Source: Bradyrhizobium hipponense (GTDB lineage: Bacteria > Pseudomonadota > Alphaproteobacteria > Rhizobiales > Xanthobacteraceae). From it: a stretch of DNA of 52,805 nucleotides. Location of the stretch: the NCBI RefSeq assembly GCF_008123965.1, contig NZ_VSTH01000027.1, positions 1 through 52,805 on the forward strand. Direction: 5' to 3'. Both the position numbers and the translations under genes were made by a program. The notes beneath the pieces are model-generated. The model was not told where the DNA came from, made no database searches, and was given only the letters and a program-made list of their open reading frames with translations. Positions 1-8,164 of this stretch are shown here, one piece after another (positions within the stretch are counted from its first letter, which is position 1; every line of letters begins with the position of its first letter).

Positions 1-51
1 CACTCCCCATACAAGGATGAGGGACAGCGCGCGTGGCACAGTAGAACTCCC

Positions 52-492
52 TCACGTCAGCCTGGCTGCGATCGCTGCATAGATCAGCTCGAGCTCTCGC
101 CCCAGCGCCGCCAATTCATCATGGCCGTAGCGATCGAACAGCTGCGCGGGGGCTGGCCATCTCACCGTAACCGCATCGGCATCCTCCATGACGACGATCT
201 TCAGCGGCGCCTCCAAGAGCGCGGCAGGGTCTGCGCCCAGCAGGCGAACCATGTAGTGTGGATGAAAGAATAGGATCTGGCGCGTGCGGGCGATGATATA
301 GCCGCCACACTTGAGCAGCATCTGCGGATCGATTTCATGAATGATCCAGATATCCGCCTCGCGCAGTACGGTGCGGACGGTCTCGATGACCGTCTCAAAT
401 GGCGAGCTCGTAGCGATCGCGCGCTGGAACGCATGTCCGTCTCGCGGCCGAGCGCAGTTGACCTCGACCAATCCTGACGGCTCCTCGCTCAT
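52..492 (-). CDS. DUF302 domain protein
   Basis: A 146-residue soluble protein. The stretch from about residue 30 to 140 has the DUF302 pattern: an N-terminal helix after SPFETVIETV, the strand IIHEIDPQMLL, and the block ILFFHPHYMVRLLGADPAALLEAPLKI written in pieces with conserved P and D residues. The biochemical role of this family is unsettled. The start at 492 is chosen because its ATG overlaps the TGA of the upstream AhpD-like gene by four bases (ATGA), which points to translational coupling; an open frame continues upstream but runs across that gene. No signal peptide or membrane segment is visible. Identification as DUF302 is fairly sure, function is not. Confidence 0.8.
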   Translation of the reverse strand: MSEEPSGLVEVNCARPRDGHAFQRAIATSSPFETVIETVRTVLREADIWIIHEIDPQMLLKCGGYIIARTRQILFFHPHYMVRLLGADPAALLEAPLKIVVMEDADAVTVRWPAPAQLFDRYGHDELAALGRELELIYAAIAARLT

Positions 493-851
493 CGAAGCGC
501 CTCCGCCGCAGCGGGACCGGACTTCATCGCGACCGCGTCGAGCACGCGCGCCGAATAGACCATCGCCGCCCCCGCGCCGAGGGCAACCGCGACCCCAAGC
601 GCCTCGCAAATCTCGTCCGGCTCGGCCCCCTCCTTGAGCGCCGCTTGCGCATGCACGACGATGCAGCCGTCGCAGCGGGCCGTGACCGCGACGGCGAGCG
701 CAATCAGCTCCCGCGTCTTCGCCGAAAGCTTCTGCGTCGTCTCGCCTGCCGAGCTCAGGGTCTTGTAGCCTCTGAGCGTATCCGGCGAGCCTTTGCCCAA
801 CTCGCCGATGCGGCCCAGCAGCTGCTTGTGATAGCCATCCCAATCGATCAT
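489..851 (-). CDS. AhpD-like carboxymuconolactone decarboxylase family protein
   Basis: A 120-residue helical protein with the complete AhpD-type redox motif: Glu48, then Cys60-Asp-Gly-Cys63, then His67, the same E-x11-C-x2-C-x3-H spacing as in alkylhydroperoxidase AhpD. It is therefore probably a thiol-dependent peroxidase or reductase rather than a true decarboxylase. The start MIDWDGYHK at 851 is preferred over a 20-residue longer form because family members begin there. It is the first of a two-gene unit with the DUF302 gene (ATGA overlap) and lies 80 bases behind a LysR gene on the same strand, so the three may be co-transcribed. Substrate unknown. Confidence 0.88.
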   Translation of the reverse strand: MIDWDGYHKQLLGRIGELGKGSPDTLRGYKTLSSAGETTQKLSAKTRELIALAVAVTARCDGCIVVHAQAALKEGAEPDEICEALGVAVALGAGAAMVYSARVLDAVAMKSGPAAAEALR

Positions 852-931
852 CACGATCGAACTCCGTTGTTGGTGGAAGCGATGCTCCAGACAAGCGGAG
901 TTGCCGCACAAAACAAACTGCCGATCCTTGT

Positions 932-1915
932 TTAGGTCTTATGCATTTTCGTCTGGGGACGATCGCCGGGGTCGAGACCGCGGGATTTCTTGCGGATGCC
1001 GGCGGCAAGGATTTGCGCAGCCGCCTGCACGCGGGGCGTGTCGCGAACCTCGGCGTGAATGCCCATCCAGATCTCGCGCGCCGGTATAGGCACGGGCGTC
1101 TTCACCAGACCAAGACCCGCCGTGTTGTCGCCGATGTAGCGCGGCAGGCAGGCAAGGCCGGCGCCGGCAAGCGCTGCATGTGCCTGTGCTTCGCGACTGT
1201 CCGTTCGCAGCACGGTGCTCGCGGCGTAGGCGATCTCTCCAAGCCAGGCGAGATCGGCAATCGCGTCCAGCTCGCTCCGCATCGCAATGATGGCATGACC
1301 CTTGAAGCCTGCCCCGAAGTCCGCCGCACGATGGCGGCTGAGATAGGCAGGCGCGGCGTAAAGGCCAAAGCCCACGCCACCGAGCCGCCGCTGGACCACC
1401 TCGCCTTGCTCGAAGCGAACGAAGCGAAACGCGATGTCGGCCTCGCCGCGCGCGAGATTAGCCCGGCGGGATTCTCCGAGCAGCTCGATGGTCATGCCGG
1501 GATGCGCCTCGGACAGTTCTGCACAGATGGCAGCCAGAACGCGCGCACAGAACCATTCCGCAGCGCTGACCCGAACGACCCCCTCGGCTCCCGCATCGCG
1601 CCCGGAGACCGTTCGCTCGATAGCCAGGGTCTCGGTCTCGATGCGCTCGAGCCTTTCCAGGATCGCAACACCGGACTCGGTGAGCGCGAGCGATCCGGGC
1701 AAGCGGCGAAAGATTTGCGTGCCAAGGCCGGCCTCGAACGCCGCGATGCGACGACCCACCGTGGGCTGCGTGGTCCGCAAATATCGCGCAGCCGCAGAGA
1801 GCGAGCCGTGCTTGGCGACCGCCAGCACAAATCGCAAATCGTCCCAGTTCAACGAACCCGCCGCAGTCTCCGGCTTGGATCCTCGGCTCGCATCCCGATC
1901 GAAACGGCGTTTCAT
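932..1915 (-). CDS. LysR-family transcriptional regulator
   Basis: A 327-residue regulator. The winged helix-turn-helix spans about residues 22-85 (LNWDDLRFVLAVAKHGSL, then AARYLRTTQPTVGRRIAAFE), followed by the effector-binding region with ESRRANLARGEADIAFRF near residue 150-170, typical of LysR proteins. It lies upstream of, and on the same strand as, the AhpD-like/DUF302 pair, an arrangement less common than the usual divergent one; it may control that pair or itself. The first 20 residues are polar and not part of the DNA-binding domain, so a later start near the LNWDD segment cannot be excluded. The ligand is unknown. Confidence 0.9.
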   Translation of the reverse strand: MKRRFDRDASRGSKPETAAGSLNWDDLRFVLAVAKHGSLSAAARYLRTTQPTVGRRIAAFEAGLGTQIFRRLPGSLALTESGVAILERLERIETETLAIERTVSGRDAGAEGVVRVSAAEWFCARVLAAICAELSEAHPGMTIELLGESRRANLARGEADIAFRFVRFEQGEVVQRRLGGVGFGLYAAPAYLSRHRAADFGAGFKGHAIIAMRSELDAIADLAWLGEIAYAASTVLRTDSREAQAHAALAGAGLACLPRYIGDNTAGLGLVKTPVPIPAREIWMGIHAEVRDTPRVQAAAQILAAGIRKKSRGLDPGDRPQTKMHKT

Positions 1916-2238
1916 TGACCAGCGGGCTCAGCCCTGCTCCCTTTCGATGATTCGACGTCTCACTAGCATACTTCACGAAATTCTCTTGACCGCGCCACCA
2001 TAGCGTTTCCGCCGACCATCGCCTGCCCGCCGGTCGGGACAGCGGAATTGGTTCGCCGTTCTCAACGAGCGACGGGCCTCACTGTGCGGAGTGCACTGTC
2101 GCCGGAATCTCGGTTTGGCAGGACGCGCCGATGAAGGCGATCGGCACGGGCCTGCCGTCAACGGCTTTATCGATCACCGCAGAGCTGTTCTGATCGACGG
2201 CGCATGAGCGCCGTCGATCAAGCCGAGCCGCTTCGTCG
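1916..2238. other. Intergenic gap with a repeat half-copy
   Basis: This 323-base gap lies between the 5' end of the LysR gene and the 3' end of the SDR gene. I see no supported gene. It should contain the LysR promoter (AT-richer stretch near 1960-1990), a degenerate half of the palindromic repeat described at 12364 (bases 2089-2107, gtgcactgtcgccggaat), and a perfect hairpin at 2191-2220 listed separately. Confidence 0.5.
2191..2220 (-). terminator. Perfect 13-bp hairpin downstream of the SDR gene
   Basis: The arms tgatcgacggcgc and gcgccgtcgatca are exact reverse complements around a four-base loop (atga). The hairpin sits 18 bases beyond the stop of the minus-strand SDR gene, the right place for a transcription terminator. 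It has no clear T-run on either strand, so it could instead be an mRNA-end stabiliser or Rho-linked structure. The structure is certain, the role is inferred. Confidence 0.5.
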
Positions 2239-2997
2239 TCAGGTCAGGCGGACCGACATGCCGCCATCAACCGTCATTGGGCTGCCGGTCATAAACGACG
2301 CCCGGTCACTCAGGAGAAAAACGGCCGCTTGCGCGATCTCCTTGGGACTGGCCATCCGCTTCATCGGGTGGAGCCCGGCGATCAAATTCAGGACGTCAGG
2401 ATTTCCTTCGCCTCCCGCCGGGGTGACGGTCCCTCCAGGCAGAAGGGCGTTGACGCGAATGCCTTCGGCCGCGTGGTCGGAGCCCAGCGATTGAGCCAGG
2501 CCAATCAGTCCTGCCTTCGATGCTGCGTACGCAGCCATTCCCGGCATGCCCCCGTTGCTGAAGCCAACGAAGGACGAGGTAAAAACGATCGAGCCACCGC
2601 CCTGCTTCCGCAGTGCCGGGATTTGTGCCCTTGCGCCGAGGAAAGCCGAGGTGAGATTCACGGCAAGCACATCGGACCAATTTTCGACACTCATCTCGGG
2701 GACCGAGGTCATGTCGCCGACGAAGCCGGCATTGTTGAACGCGCCGTCGAGCTTTCCGAAGATTTTGACGGCGTGCTCTACGAGGCCAGCAGCGTATCCA
2801 ATGTCCCGAACGTCGCCCGCGAGAAAAGTCGCGCGCCCTCCAGCACCTTTGATGCTTTCAACGATCGTTTGCAGATCGGTGGCGCGACGAGCCCCGAGCA
2901 CCACATCGGCGCCTTCGGACGCGAACAGCGACGCCGCGGCAGCGCCGATACCGCTGCTGGCGCCGGTTATGATGATCGTCTTGTTTGCAAGTTCCAC
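2239..2997 (-). CDS. SDR-family oxidoreductase
   Basis: A 252-residue short-chain dehydrogenase. It has the cofactor motif TGASSGIG at residues 11-18, NNAG near 89, and the catalytic Ser and Tyr-x3-Lys in the segment FTSSFVG followed by YAASKAG. Length and the C-terminal MTVDGGMSVRL fit classical SDRs that act on an alcohol/ketone pair with NAD(P)H. The start codon is GTG (2997) with a strong AGGAGGG ribosome site six bases ahead. A perfect 9-bp inverted repeat overlaps that ribosome site (3009-3043), which suggests specific regulation. Gene stands alone; substrate cannot be told from sequence. Confidence 0.9.
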   Translation of the reverse strand: MELANKTIIITGASSGIGAAAASLFASEGADVVLGARRATDLQTIVESIKGAGGRATFLAGDVRDIGYAAGLVEHAVKIFGKLDGAFNNAGFVGDMTSVPEMSVENWSDVLAVNLTSAFLGARAQIPALRKQGGGSIVFTSSFVGFSNGGMPGMAAYAASKAGLIGLAQSLGSDHAAEGIRVNALLPGGTVTPAGGEGNPDVLNLIAGLHPMKRMASPKEIAQAAVFLLSDRASFMTGSPMTVDGGMSVRLT

Positions 2998-3008
2998 GGC
3001 GAGACCCT

Positions 3009-3043
3009 CCTGATGTCAAAAAGCAGCCGAACAAGACATCAGG
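3009..3043 (-). promoter_or_regulatory. Perfect 9-bp inverted repeat overlapping the SDR ribosome site
   Basis: cctgatgtc (3009-3017) and gacatcagg (3035-3043) are exact reverse complements separated by 17 bases. On the minus strand the SDR-proximal arm ends in AGG, which is the start of the AGGAGGG Shine-Dalgarno of the GTG-initiated SDR gene. It may be an operator for a dimeric repressor, or an mRNA hairpin that masks the ribosome site. The repeat is seen directly; the function is inferred. Confidence 0.5.
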
Positions 3044-3181
3044 CATCCGCCAGCCCGCCACCCGTTTCCTGAATCGAAACCGGGATCGCGATGCCCTCCT
3101 CCGCTTGAGCGCGATCGTCTAATCAAGCGGTTTCGGAAAATGTCGCAGGGATGCAATTTCGGCGCGAGAGTCTTGTTCGTT

Positions 3182-3700
3182 TCAACCCGAACCTGCCGGC
3201 GCCACGGCGTCGGTGCTGGCCCGAGGACGTGCCAGAAGACTAAATGCGGCGACGTGCGTGATCATCAGCAGCGGTACGTAAATGATCGGGATCGCATAGG
3301 CGGCGCCGAGCCACCCGGCGTGCTCGGGAAGGCCGACCTGGATGGCGTTGTAATAGTTTAGGACGAGGTCGACCGTTCCTACGACATTGAAGGCGGCGAC
3401 GAACGGCCAGAACAGCAGGCGCACCCTCACTGTGAGAAGCGCCAACATGGCGAGCAGCCCGGTTGCAAAGTCACCCCAGGCAGCAGACACCGCGAAACCG
3501 GCCGGCAGGTCCGGACTGACGACACCGGGAAGAATGAAGACGAGCCCGAAGAAGCGGAAACTGTGCAGTGTGGCGATGGCGCGGTGCGCCTCGACTCTGT
3601 CCATCGACTTGAGCCAGGGCCAGACGTAGGCGCCAAAGCAAAGCAGCCAGGCGACATAGCCCAGGACGAGGTGTATCCGGAAGAGAGATTCCGTAGCCAT
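3182..3700 (-). CDS. Multi-pass inner-membrane protein, unknown function
   Basis: A 172-residue hydrophobic protein with about five predicted membrane segments: roughly residues 10-28, 45-62, 72-92, 95-115 and 134-158, with short charged loops such as KSMDRVEAHR. I do not recognise a named family; the size and layout resemble small uncharacterised DoxX-like or DUF-type membrane proteins but no diagnostic motif is visible. Start at 3700 is an ATG with an upstream gag-rich stretch. It is a single gene between the SDR gene and a repeat-containing gap. Confidence 0.75.
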   Translation of the reverse strand: MATESLFRIHLVLGYVAWLLCFGAYVWPWLKSMDRVEAHRAIATLHSFRFFGLVFILPGVVSPDLPAGFAVSAAWGDFATGLLAMLALLTVRVRLLFWPFVAAFNVVGTVDLVLNYYNAIQVGLPEHAGWLGAAYAIPIIYVPLLMITHVAAFSLLARPRASTDAVAPAGSG

Positions 3701-3790
3701 TTTGGTCTCCGATCAGTTCACGACGTCGAGCGCCCGTCCCGACTTCGGCTTATCGCACATCGTCTTTTGGCCGGCCTGAGCGCGCGCCTC

Positions 3791-3916
3791 GCCCTTCGAG
3801 ACGACCGCTCCGCAATCTCCTCAGGATGAGGCTAAGCGACATGGGCGCACACTGAAACTACTGCCGCGCACTCCATCCTCATCCTGAGGAGCCCGCAAAA
3901 GCGGGCGTCTCGAAGG
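3791..3916. repeat. Palindromic intergenic repeat (Bradyrhizobium type)
   Basis: Two inverted arms, 3791-3829 and 3877-3916, share the blocks ccttcgagacg and tcctcaggatgagg in mirror order around a unique centre. An internal small hairpin (gcccgcaaaagcgggc) sits in the right arm. The words ccttcgagacgcccgc and ctcctcaggatgagg recur in intergenic regions of Bradyrhizobium and Rhodopseudomonas genomes. It occupies most of the 291-base gap between the membrane protein and the next gene; nothing else is recognised there. Confidence 0.8.
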
Positions 3917-3991
3917 ATATACCGCAGCGAACCGTCGGCGGCTCCGACGGTGCAGTTGGCGCAAGCACAGGCGCGTCCGGGTTGCGGGCGC

Positions 3992-4441
3992 TCAGGGATT
4001 GGCCATGAGCAGGCGAAGTGGCAAAAGCGGGCCGACCGCGATGTACTCGTGGTCCATCAGGTCCTGCTTGGCCAATGGGAGGCCTTCCATGATCGTCTCC
4101 GCTTCGGCAACATCGCTAGTTGCGAGCAAGAGGACGACGCCGCGACCATCGCCGCGCGAATACCACTCACGGATCTTGCCACTGAGATAGAGCTGCACGG
4201 TCTGCCGGATTTCAGCCGGCATGACGGTCATGACCTGTTCGCGTGTGACGCCCGCTTTCACGGTCAGGATGACCATCACCCCGGTGGTTACGGGCGAGGT
4301 GGCTTGTGCTTGTTCCTGTTTTTGGGCTTGCGCAAAGGATTGATGGGCCATGGAAACGACTCCTATGAGAGTTAGGGTGACTGCCAGCGCGACGTTACGC
4401 ACGGCTTTGATCCGGCTTGTTTGCTCGATCACGGCGATCAC
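3992..4441 (-). CDS. Exported protein with muconolactone-isomerase/YciI-like fold
   Basis: A 149-residue protein. Residues 14-37 form a signal peptide (VRNVALAVTLTLIGVVSM, cleavage after SFAQA). The mature part starts with a Q/A-rich linker and then holds a compact domain of about 95 residues with the pattern of a ferredoxin-like dimeric alpha-beta barrel (VILTVKAGVTREQVMTVMP, then VVLLLATSDVAEAETIMEGL), as in muconolactone isomerase-like and YciI-like proteins. It is divergent from the LysR gene at 4565, so that regulator is a plausible controller. Enzymatic role unproven. Confidence 0.75.
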   Translation of the reverse strand: MIAVIEQTSRIKAVRNVALAVTLTLIGVVSMAHQSFAQAQKQEQAQATSPVTTGVMVILTVKAGVTREQVMTVMPAEIRQTVQLYLSGKIREWYSRGDGRGVVLLLATSDVAEAETIMEGLPLAKQDLMDHEYIAVGPLLPLRLLMANP

Positions 4442-4564
4442 CTTTGCCTCGAGATCACGACGGCGTTGCGAACGTTGGGCTCGACATCAGCAACGCGCCC
4501 GATTTGTGCCCCGGTTGTAAGACCGCTTTCCGCGAGCGACTATCCGCGATAATGTCGACGGGTT

Positions 4565-5536
4565 ATGAAGCGAAACTTCACAGTCCGGCGGGGCGCGCTC
4601 GACGGCGTCGAGGCGTTCCTGAGCGTTGCCCGGCACCGCAGCTTTCGCAAAGCGGCGGCGGAGCTCGGCGTGACGCCGTCGGCGATGAGCCAGGCGGTGC
4701 GGGCGCTCGAGCTTCGTGTCGGCGCCGCCCTTTTCATCCGCACCACGCGCAATGTTGGCCTGAGCGAAGCCGGCGAGCGATTCCACGCGCGGGCACGGCC
4801 GGCTTTCGAGGAGCTTATCGCCGCAAGCGATGTCGCCCGCGACCTCGGGCAGCGGCCCTCCGGATTGTTGCGCCTCACGGTGCCGCGGGCGGTCGTGCCG
4901 ATCCTGCTGGAGCCGCTGATCGCATCCTTCTCCAAGGCCTATCCGGAGGTCGAGGTCGAGATCGCCGTCAGCGAGGGGCTGGTCGACCTCGCCGCCGGCG
5001 GATTCGACGCCGGCGTCCGGATGGGCCAGTTCATCGCGCCCGACATGATCGCGGTGCGGCTGGCGCCGCCGTTTCCGTTCGTGGTCGTCGGCAGCCCCAA
5101 ATATCTGCGCCGGCGCGGCACGCCCGAGCAGATCGACGATCTGCGCCAGCATGCCTGCATCCGGATTCGCCGGTCGAACGGGACGATCGCACCGTGGTCC
5201 TTTGTCAGCGGCAACAAGCCGATCGAGGCGATCGTTTCAGGGCCGCTCATCGCCTACGACTTCCCGACCATGCTCGGTGCCGCCCTCGAAGGCATGGGAC
5301 TTGCGCAAGTGCCCTCGCCGATCGCGACCGGGCCAGTGAAGGCGGGAAAACTCTTGCAGGTTTTGCAGCCGTTCGCGCCGATGACGCCGGGCGTGTTTCT
5401 CTACTATCCCAGCCGCCACCAGATGATGCCGAAACTGCGAGCCTTCGTCGATCACGTGAAGCACCGCTCCGCCACCAACCATGATGCCCGACTTCAACCG
5501 GACGACAGGCGGGCACGCAGCACGAAAAAGCGCTGA
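4565..5536 (+). CDS. LysR-family transcriptional regulator
   Basis: A 323-residue regulator. The helix-turn-helix lies at about residues 14-73 (LDGVEAFLSVARHRSFRKAA, then LGVTPSAMSQAVRALE), followed by a substrate-binding region with GLVDLAAGGFDAGVRMGQFI. The start ATG at 4565 puts 13 residues before the HTH, normal for the AaeR/PA0477-like branch. It faces away from the exported-protein gene at 4441 across a 123-base shared promoter region. The C-terminal 25 residues are arginine-rich and probably disordered. Ligand unknown. Confidence 0.9.
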   Translation: MKRNFTVRRGALDGVEAFLSVARHRSFRKAAAELGVTPSAMSQAVRALELRVGAALFIRTTRNVGLSEAGERFHARARPAFEELIAASDVARDLGQRPSGLLRLTVPRAVVPILLEPLIASFSKAYPEVEVEIAVSEGLVDLAAGGFDAGVRMGQFIAPDMIAVRLAPPFPFVVVGSPKYLRRRGTPEQIDDLRQHACIRIRRSNGTIAPWSFVSGNKPIEAIVSGPLIAYDFPTMLGAALEGMGLAQVPSPIATGPVKAGKLLQVLQPFAPMTPGVFLYYPSRHQMMPKLRAFVDHVKHRSATNHDARLQPDDRRARSTKKR

Positions 5537-5598
5537 GGACGCGTATTGTGGAGCCCGCGTTTCTTGCGATCGGAAGGACAGGCCGCCGTCGGAGGGCG

Positions 5599-5859
5599 CT
5601 ATTTCAGCGGCAGGAAAACGTCCGCGACCGTTTCGTGCTCCGGCACGTCCGGAAAGAAGCTCAGCCGCTGGCAATAGATCGGGAAGTCGCGCGCTTCCTC
5701 GCCGCTGGCCGGAAGCCAGTCGCGATAAAGGTAGAGCGCGGCGGGCTCCAGATTGTCGGTGTAGCCGACGACGCGCAGCACCGCGCAGCGTCCGCCGGGG
5801 ATCTCGCCGACCTTGATCTCTTCGCCGTTCGCCTCGATCGGCCGGTCGGTCGCGCAATC
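5599..5859 (-). pseudogene. C-terminal remnant of an AraC regulator with GyrI-like domain
   Basis: About 85 residues match the end of AraC-type regulators that carry a GyrI-like effector domain: DCATDRPIEAN, VGEIPGGRCAVLRVVGYTD, WLPASGEEARDFPIY, and a FLPLK terminus. Everything upstream, including both DNA-binding helix-turn-helix motifs, is missing. The similarity stops at about 5859, exactly where Old Yellow Enzyme coding sequence begins on the opposite strand. The two were evidently divergent neighbours, and one deletion removed both 5' ends. Non-functional as a regulator. Confidence 0.75.
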
Positions 5860-6894
5860 GCGCCGGCCCGGGCTTCGTTCCAAGCGATCTCGCCGCGGAA
5901 TATTACGGCCAACGCGCGTCGGCCGGCCTGCTGATTTCCGAGGCCACCCAGATCTCGCAGCAGGGACAGGGTTACCAGGACACGCCCGGCATCTACTCCC
6001 AGGCTCAGATCGACGGCTGGCGCACGGTCACGAACGCCGTTCACGCCAAGGGAGGGCGGATATTCCTGCAGCTCTGGCATGTGGGCCGGGTCTCCCACGT
6101 CGACCTGCAAGACAACGGCGCCGCGCCCGTGGCGCCCTCGCCGATCCGCGCCCGCACCAAGACGTTCGTCCACAACGCATTCGTTGACGTGTCGGAGCCC
6201 CGTGCGCTGACGCTCGACGAACTGCCGGGAAATCGTGAGCGACTTCCGGCAAGCGGCCGCGAATGCCATTGCGGCCGGCTTCGATGGCGTCGAGATTCAT
6301 GGCGCCAATGGCTATTTGCTGGACCAATTCGCCAAGGACGACGCCAACGTCCGCACCGATGCCTACGGCGGATCGGTCGAGAACCGCGCCCGGCTGATGC
6401 TGGAGGTTACGGCTGCGGTCGTCGAGGAGATTGGCGGCGGGCGCACCGGAATCCGGATCTCGCCGATGTCGCCGGCCAATGGCGTTTCGAGCAGTGATCC
6501 TCAGGCACAGTTCGACTACATCGTCGATCAACTCGATGCCTTGGGCATCGTCTATATCCATGTCGTCGAGGGCGCCACGGGCGGACCGCGGAATGTCGCG
6601 CCATTCGACTTCGGATCGCTGCGACGGCGGTTCAACAACACGTACATTGCAAACAACGGCTACGACCTCGAACTCGCCGCTTCGTGCCTCTCGGAGGGCA
6701 AGGCGGACCTGTTTGCCTTCGGTCGACCTTTCATTGCCAATCCCGACCTCGTGGACAGACTGAAGACCAGCGCGAAGCTCGCGGAGTTCGATCCGGCGAC
6801 GCTCTATGGCGGTGGCTCCGCCGGCTATACCGACTATCCCACCATTGCAGCCGCAAGCCGCCCTGAGAACAGCCGCCCTGAGAACAGACCATGA
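5850..6894 (+). pseudogene. Old Yellow Enzyme family alkene reductase, 5'-truncated and frameshifted
   Basis: Reading frames together encode most of an NADH:flavin oxidoreductase of the NemA/OYE family. The N-terminal 30 or so residues are absent; recognisable sequence begins at NRAGPGFVPSDLAAEYYGQR (about 5853). It continues with LQLWHVGRVSH, and after a frame change with GFDGVEIHGANGYLLDQF and the end YTDYPT. The frame change lies near 6228-6232, where gggaaatcg has one A more than the expected gggaatcg (LPGIVSDF). The C-terminus contains a 15-base tandem duplication. No start codon or promoter remains, so this is a pseudogene; it overlaps the following reductase by ATGA. Confidence 0.85.
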
Positions 6895-7894
6895 TGAAGG
6901 CTTTCATCCTCGACAGATACAAGAAGAAGGATGCACTGCGCTTCGGCGACATGCCGGAGCCGACGTTGCGGGACGACGATGTTCTGGTCGAGATTCACGC
7001 GGCCGGGCTCAATGTTCTGGATTCCAAGATTCGGGATGGAGAGTTCAAGCTCATCCTGCCCTATCGACCGCCGTTTACCCTGGGGCACGACGTGGCCGGA
7101 ACCGTGGTTCGGATCGGATCCAAAGTCCGTCGCTTCAAGCTGGGTGACGAGGTCTATGCCCGGCCGCGCGATGGCCGGATCGGGACGTTCGCGGAGTACA
7201 TCACCGTCAACGAAGTCGACATGGCTTTGAAGCCGAAAACCCTCGGCATGGAGGAAGCGGCTTCCATCCCCCTCGTGGGCCTGACCGCCTGGCAGGCGCT
7301 GGTCGAGCTGGCCGAATTGAAGAAGGGGCAGAAAGTTCTCATCCATGCCGGCTCAGGCGGCGTGGGCACCCTCGCCATCCAGCTGGCGAAGCATCTCGGT
7401 GCGACGGTCGCGACGACGACGAGCACGGCGAATGTCGAACTCGTCAGGAGCCTCGGCGCCGATGTCATCATCGACTACAAGAAGCAGGACTTCGAGAAGG
7501 TCCTGTCCGGCTACGACGTGGCGTTGAACAGCCTCGGCGGCGACACGCTGCAAAATCGCTCAGCGTGTTGAAGCCCGGCGGCAAACTGATTTCCATCTCC
7601 GGCCCGCCGGACCCCGATTTCGCCAAAGACCAAGGACTGAACTGGTTGCTGCGTCAGGTTGTGCGCGTTCTGAGCTTCCGCATCCGAAGCAAGACCAAGC
7701 GCCGCCGCGTCAGCTATTCATTCCTGTTCATGCGCGCGAACGGCGATCAGCTGGGCCGGATCGCATCGCTGATCGAAGCCGGGATCATTCGCCCGGTCGT
7801 GGACCGGATCTTCCCGTTCGAAGCGACAAACGACGCCTTGGCCTACATCGACACGGGTCGCTCCAGGGGCAAGGTCGTCGTCAAGATCCGATAG
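6891..7894 (+). pseudogene. Zinc-independent quinone/alcohol oxidoreductase (MDR family), frameshifted
   Basis: Two frames encode one NADP-dependent medium-chain reductase of about 334 residues. The first (6891-7571) carries the GroES-like fold with GHDVAGTVVRIGS and the nucleotide site AGSGGVGTLAIQLAKHLGA. The second (from 7565) continues LKPGGKLISISGPP to the end KVVVKIR. The break lies at about 7551-7556, where caaaatcg lacks one A of the expected caaaaatcg (LQKSLSVLKPGG). The metal-binding cysteines of true zinc alcohol dehydrogenases are absent, as in quinone reductases. It follows the OYE remnant with an ATGA overlap. It could be a real pseudogene or a homopolymer sequencing error. Confidence 0.85.
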
Positions 7895-8102
7895 GCGAAG
7901 AGTATGACCATGCTGCAAGCCGGCAAGGTAACCAATTGGATCGACACGCCAGAGGCCGGTGTGATGGGACGAGCGGCTTTATGGGCGGAGTTCGTGAGGC
8001 AGCGATGTTACTTGCTCCGCTGGATCGGACATTGGTGATGCGAGGAATTGCCGACGAATGAAAGTCGGCCTCGTGAAAGCTGGCCTTGCATCGCGGGATT
8101 CG

Positions 8103-8157
8103 GAGTTTTGTGCACTGTCACCGTAATTCCCGTAATTCGTAATTCCCGCAATTCCTG
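8103..8157. repeat. Half-copy of the gtgcactgtc palindromic repeat with taattc iterations
   Basis: Within the otherwise featureless gap 7895-8164, gttttgtgcactgtcaccg matches the right arm of the repeats at 12364 and 13253, followed by three short iterations of gtaattc/gcaattc. It abuts the 3' end of a LysR gene (8165). No gene was supported in the rest of the gap; a 44-codon frame beginning at 7903 has no recognisable features. Confidence 0.6.
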
Positions 8158-8164
8158 CCGGGCG

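Noticed and set aside
52..1008. A 318-codon open frame spanning the DUF302 and AhpD-like genes
   Set aside because: Only its last 146 codons look like a family protein; the rest is the shadow of the AhpD-like gene and its ATG at 492 is better placed.
2122..2184. Plus-strand frame starting MKAIGTGLPS between the LysR and SDR genes
   Set aside because: The first five residues resemble zinc-alcohol-dehydrogenase starts, but the frame stops after about 20 codons and nothing further matches.
7903..8037. Short plus-strand frame starting at an ATG in 7895-8164
   Set aside because: 44 codons without recognisable pattern or ribosome site; the gap looks like eroded DNA beside a repeat half-copy.
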